From positions 111,459 through 132,123 of the forward strand of contig NW_020170472.1 in assembly GCF_000524195.1 (NCBI RefSeq): 20,665 nucleotides of DNA, in the 5' to 3' direction. Below are positions 18,036 through 20,665 of this stretch, piece after piece. The notes under the pieces are model-generated. The model made no database searches. It was not told where the DNA came from and worked only from the letters and a program-made list of their open reading frames with translations. Both the position numbers and the translations under genes were made by a program. Source of the DNA: Echinococcus granulosus (taxonomy: Eukaryota; Platyhelminthes; Cestoda; Cyclophyllidea; Taeniidae). The number at the start of each line of letters is the position of its first letter. The stretch's first letter is position 1.

Positions 18036-18086
18036 GTTTATTCTCCAACTGCCTGGTCTAATGAGGAATACCTGGTGCTAAAAAAG
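18036..18086 (+). CDS. Candidate 51-nt microexon
   Basis: A pyrimidine-rich tract ending CCTGTCCCAG is followed by 17 codons reading VYSPTAWSNEEYLVLKK and then the donor AAG/GTAATA. The length is a multiple of three with phase 0 at both ends, so it could be included or skipped without shifting the frame. I could not find neighbouring exons. It may be a true internal exon of a gene extending beyond what I can trace, or a chance pair of sites. Confidence 0.27.
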
Positions 18087-18862
18087 GTAATAATAAATAG
18101 AGGTTGAGAATATTACCATCAGAGAAGGACTAGGGAAGTAGGTGTGGTGGTATATTCCCCTCTCCATCCCATCCGAGGTTGCATAAAGGGGTCCCCTCAT
18201 GGTTTTACTCTGATATCATGGAAGAATGGAATTTTCACCGAAAGACTGGAGTCTTTACAGATTTCAAGGAAAAATGTGCATACTACACGTTAAAATTTAA
18301 CGCAGTGAGTTAAAAGTTTGTGGCCGTAAACAGTATCCGCTTTTGACAGGTAAAGCTGTTAGATATTGGCCAATAAGGCTACTTCTTCCTTCCCTTTGAG
18401 AGGCAAAAATCAAGTCTCTTGAGAACGATTTGTGCAGGACTTGCGTTGTGTCGTCTAATGAGGAGAGAAATTCCTTCCAACAGACTTACCCAACCTGACT
18501 GCTCTAAGGTAGAATATCTTTCTCACACTTTCGAGATTTGACATACTACGTTGAAAGATTCCAGCTGTAGTTGTCAAATAATCTTTAACAAATGAACAAC
18601 TTTTGATCAAATAATCTAATTTTATTCAACAGCAAACGGGACAAGGACTGTGCTGCAAAAACAAAAGCTTCGTATATTAGACAGGAGATGGGTCGCTTAA
18701 AGATATTCAATGTTAGATTCATTTGGATAACAAACATTGCAACACAATAGCCGCTTCACATTATCACTCAGCCATTCTATACGTCATATGTTAGTGAACG
18801 GTCCAAAATATGAGACATATTTGTAAACGTTAATAGAATGGGGAAATTAATGAGAGTTTTTA
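18087..18862. other. Non-coding stretch, no gene recognised
   Basis: It contains a near-perfect palindrome, AAAGACT/AGTCTTT with GG between (18241-18256), and a minus-strand donor-like GGGTAAGTCTG near 18482-18492. No supported exon. Confidence 0.4.
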
Positions 18863-19051
18863 ATGAATTTCGTCTTCATATACCAGTCAGCAGTATCTGC
18901 TAACCCAGCTTACTTCATTTCTCCTTCCAAGATTAGGTTTGTGCAGATGAGCCGTGCCATTCCTCAGGCCAGACACTACCGCAACTTAATCCACTCTTCT
19001 AACTGCGGCCGCATGCACGTCACCACTATGGTGATAGGGAAATCTTACTAA
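18863..19051 (+). CDS. Small ATG open frame (62 aa)
   Basis: The product begins MNFVFIYQSAVSANPAYFIS and continues with a basic, polar stretch (MSRAIPQARHYRNLIHSSNC). The ATG has T at -3, which is not favourable. GCGGCCGC lies inside at about 19005-19012, and TCACCA/TGGTGA (19020-19025 with 19029-19034) near the end. No family is recognised, and it is probably chance. Confidence 0.12.
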   Translation: MNFVFIYQSAVSANPAYFISPSKIRFVQMSRAIPQARHYRNLIHSSNCGRMHVTTMVIGKSY

Positions 19052-20665
19052 ATCTAGTGCATCCATCAGTAGGCCTTTGGCGGGGTCAAGATTCGGCGTG
19101 TTTCTTGCTCCTACTTTCAAGTAGTGCGCTCAAAAATTTACTTCCTTTTTCGCTGCCCTACCTTCTCCAAATGCCATATAACCGATTTGACGAGAAGACT
19201 GTACGTCTTTTAAGCCGAGTCCAACTCGTCTCGCACACTGGACAGGCTAGAATAGTGTCCGGTCCAAATAATATCCAAATGAATAGAATTTGAGTCAAAG
19301 TATATTTAAAAAGGAGCACACAAGAGCACTTATGATAACTAGATAGGTATACGGGCATATTTCTACGCTTTATTTGTAAATATAAAGAATGACATGCAGC
19401 TTACTAGTCCCTACAGACTAGGGCATGACACACTTGAGCTCCACGAAAACGCGCACAGCATTGCTTAGCCATTGAACACACGACACCGTGGAGGCCAAAT
19501 AATGACAAAGAGCAAGCAAACACGCAACATGCAGGAGAACAAATCAAAGAAAAGATTTCCTTCCGGAAAATTTAAAGAAGTTTCGGTTAAATCATTTTTC
19601 TGCAATGCCTTGACTAAATGACTCTATTTATTATTACCCTTTGCTTCAGCGATATCCATCTAAAATAACTGCCATGTATAATCAAATTTACAGAGCCATT
19701 TCTCCTTTTTGATTGATTTTACTAACCAACTAGGCCTTTTAAAAATCCTCCTCTCTTCCTATTGGCTGATCTAGCCGGTGTGATGGTAGGACCGTTGAAT
19801 GAGGGAAACTCCCTTGGACTACTAATTCACTTTAGCCTTGGAAACTGTGCTTCTCGTACGTTTTCTCAAAATACGCCCCTTTAATTAATTTACATGTTTG
19901 AATAAACGAAAATTAACGGCCTCTTAGGCTTTATGGAAAAGTGGCAAAAGATGGCCTTATTTAGGCAGGAGTGGAGGCATTTTACTGGGCTAACTCACTT
20001 GACTCCTTTCCATATTCCAATTATTTAATTTCCAACTTTATTAGAGTTCCATTTATAAATTGTTTTTTTTTTTAAATCTGTTAGGTTTTTCTGAATGACA
20101 ATCCGTTTCATTGGTCAATTGCTAATATTTCTTGCGTAAATTTACAAATATCAGCAGTTGTACCATTGAAATGAATCATTCTGAGAACTCCTTCATAAAA
20201 ATGATGAATTTTTATTTGATAAAATGAGTTCCAAGTGGAGAACTTATGTACCAATTTGCTTTTTACATTCTGTAAAGGCAAATGGCAGTTTCATTGCTCA
20301 TCGTTAAGAGTTCGACTCTACGAGGTTAACTAATTCCAGTAATGCCAGGCTAGTAATCTTGGCTAATGTGCATGTAGAAGTCGTAGAATGGATGGACTAC
20401 ACAGCTCCTAAAATAAAAATGTGGATATGTAACTACGTCTACACCTGTCAAAGAGGCTGTAGCCAGGCCTATTTGTAGTATCGCCCCCTGAGCTCGCTCT
20501 AAAGTCATGATAAATCGAAGTGGGATGGGAGAACTTACCACACGCTAACGTACAAAAGGGCTGGGAGGCTACTGCCAAGAATTAAAGGTAATGATACGAA
20601 GCGGAAGTGCTAAGCGAGGAGACCAAACTGTCCACGGATTTAAACGCAGGTGATTAAACAAGGCA
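19052..20665. other. Non-coding stretch to the end of the window
   Basis: Short open frames overlap on both strands at about 19057-19358 with no features. CTAGTC/GACTAG (19404-19409 with 19416-19421) and an alternative CCCTA/TAGGG form a small palindrome. An 11-base T run at 20063-20073 is the longest homopolymer noticed. AGAGT/ACTCT near 20309-20321 forms a tiny hairpin that superficially resembles a tRNA T arm but has no cloverleaf around it. GTGTG/GTAAGTTC on the minus strand near 20534-20544 is an isolated donor-like site. Confidence 0.45.

Noticed and set aside
19057..19358. Overlapping open frames of 78 and 66 codons on opposite strands
   Set aside because: The plus frame lacks a usable early ATG and neither has distinctive composition.
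19720..19733. TACTAAC followed by CAACTAG, a yeast-like branch point and acceptor
   Set aside because: The branch A is only about 8 nt from the acceptor, and there is no donor or open exon to go with it.
20300..20325. GAGTTCGACTC, resembling a tRNA B box / T arm
   Set aside because: No A box, acceptor stem or anticodon arm can be placed around it; it is only a small AGAGT/ACTCT hairpin.
1..20665. Bacterial or phage interpretation (operons, defence systems, CRISPR, integrated elements)
   Set aside because: No dense gene packing, no ribosome-binding-site-led frames, no array of repeats and no frame above about 141 codons in over 20 kb.

Overview
This window looks like nuclear DNA from a eukaryote with low coding density. 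It is AT-rich (roughly 37-39% G+C by eye), has no densely packed open frames, and carries several sequences that read as spliceosomal introns: GTAAGT donors, pyrimidine-rich tracts and TAG/CAG acceptors. CpG looks only moderately depleted, which argues against a mammal and fits an invertebrate, fish, plant or large-genome fungus. I cannot name the organism. I found no rRNA, convincing tRNA, CRISPR array, bacterial operon, insertion sequence, recognisable transposase or reverse transcriptase, or any protein family I can name with confidence.

Layout. At 1-594 there is what looks like the 3' end of a + strand gene: three exon segments joined by two short introns (85 and 71 nt) that share the same branch-point/acceptor module and keep one reading frame to a stop at 592-594. 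From 595 to about 6.28 kb the DNA is mostly featureless, with one fairly long open frame (3135-3560) and a weak two-exon candidate (5452-5703). At 6287-6477 lies a compact GC-rich block of nested palindromes, the most distinctive non-coding structure here. From 6.8 to 8.95 kb candidate genic signals cluster: a TATA-like site with a small ATG frame (6817-7071), a TATAAAAG site followed by an open frame and AATAAA (7638-8064), a short exon with strong splice sites and an 80-nt intron (8121-8253), a coding-like stretch (8332-8589), and an acceptor followed by a 42-codon frame (8821-8949).

From 9.0 to 9.4 kb there is a set of short inverted and direct repeats that could be a decayed small transposon. 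From 9.4 to 13.0 kb I see little except a decayed GATG/GATA microsatellite (11328-11406) and a minus-strand segment with strong splice sites but stops in all frames (12665-12745). At 13.09-13.57 kb is a GC-richer island with coding-like but interrupted frames and a small tandem duplication. From 14.1 to 14.25 kb there are several hairpins. From 14.25 kb to the end the sequence is mostly unremarkable, with isolated small open frames, palindromes and a 51-nt candidate microexon (18036-18086).

No cooperating gene system can be read from this window. By a rough estimate of stop frequency at this base composition, the longest stop-free frames (about 137-141 codons) are close to what chance gives in 20 kb, so every coding call below is a hypothesis resting on splice signals, frame continuity and composition, not on recognised homology.
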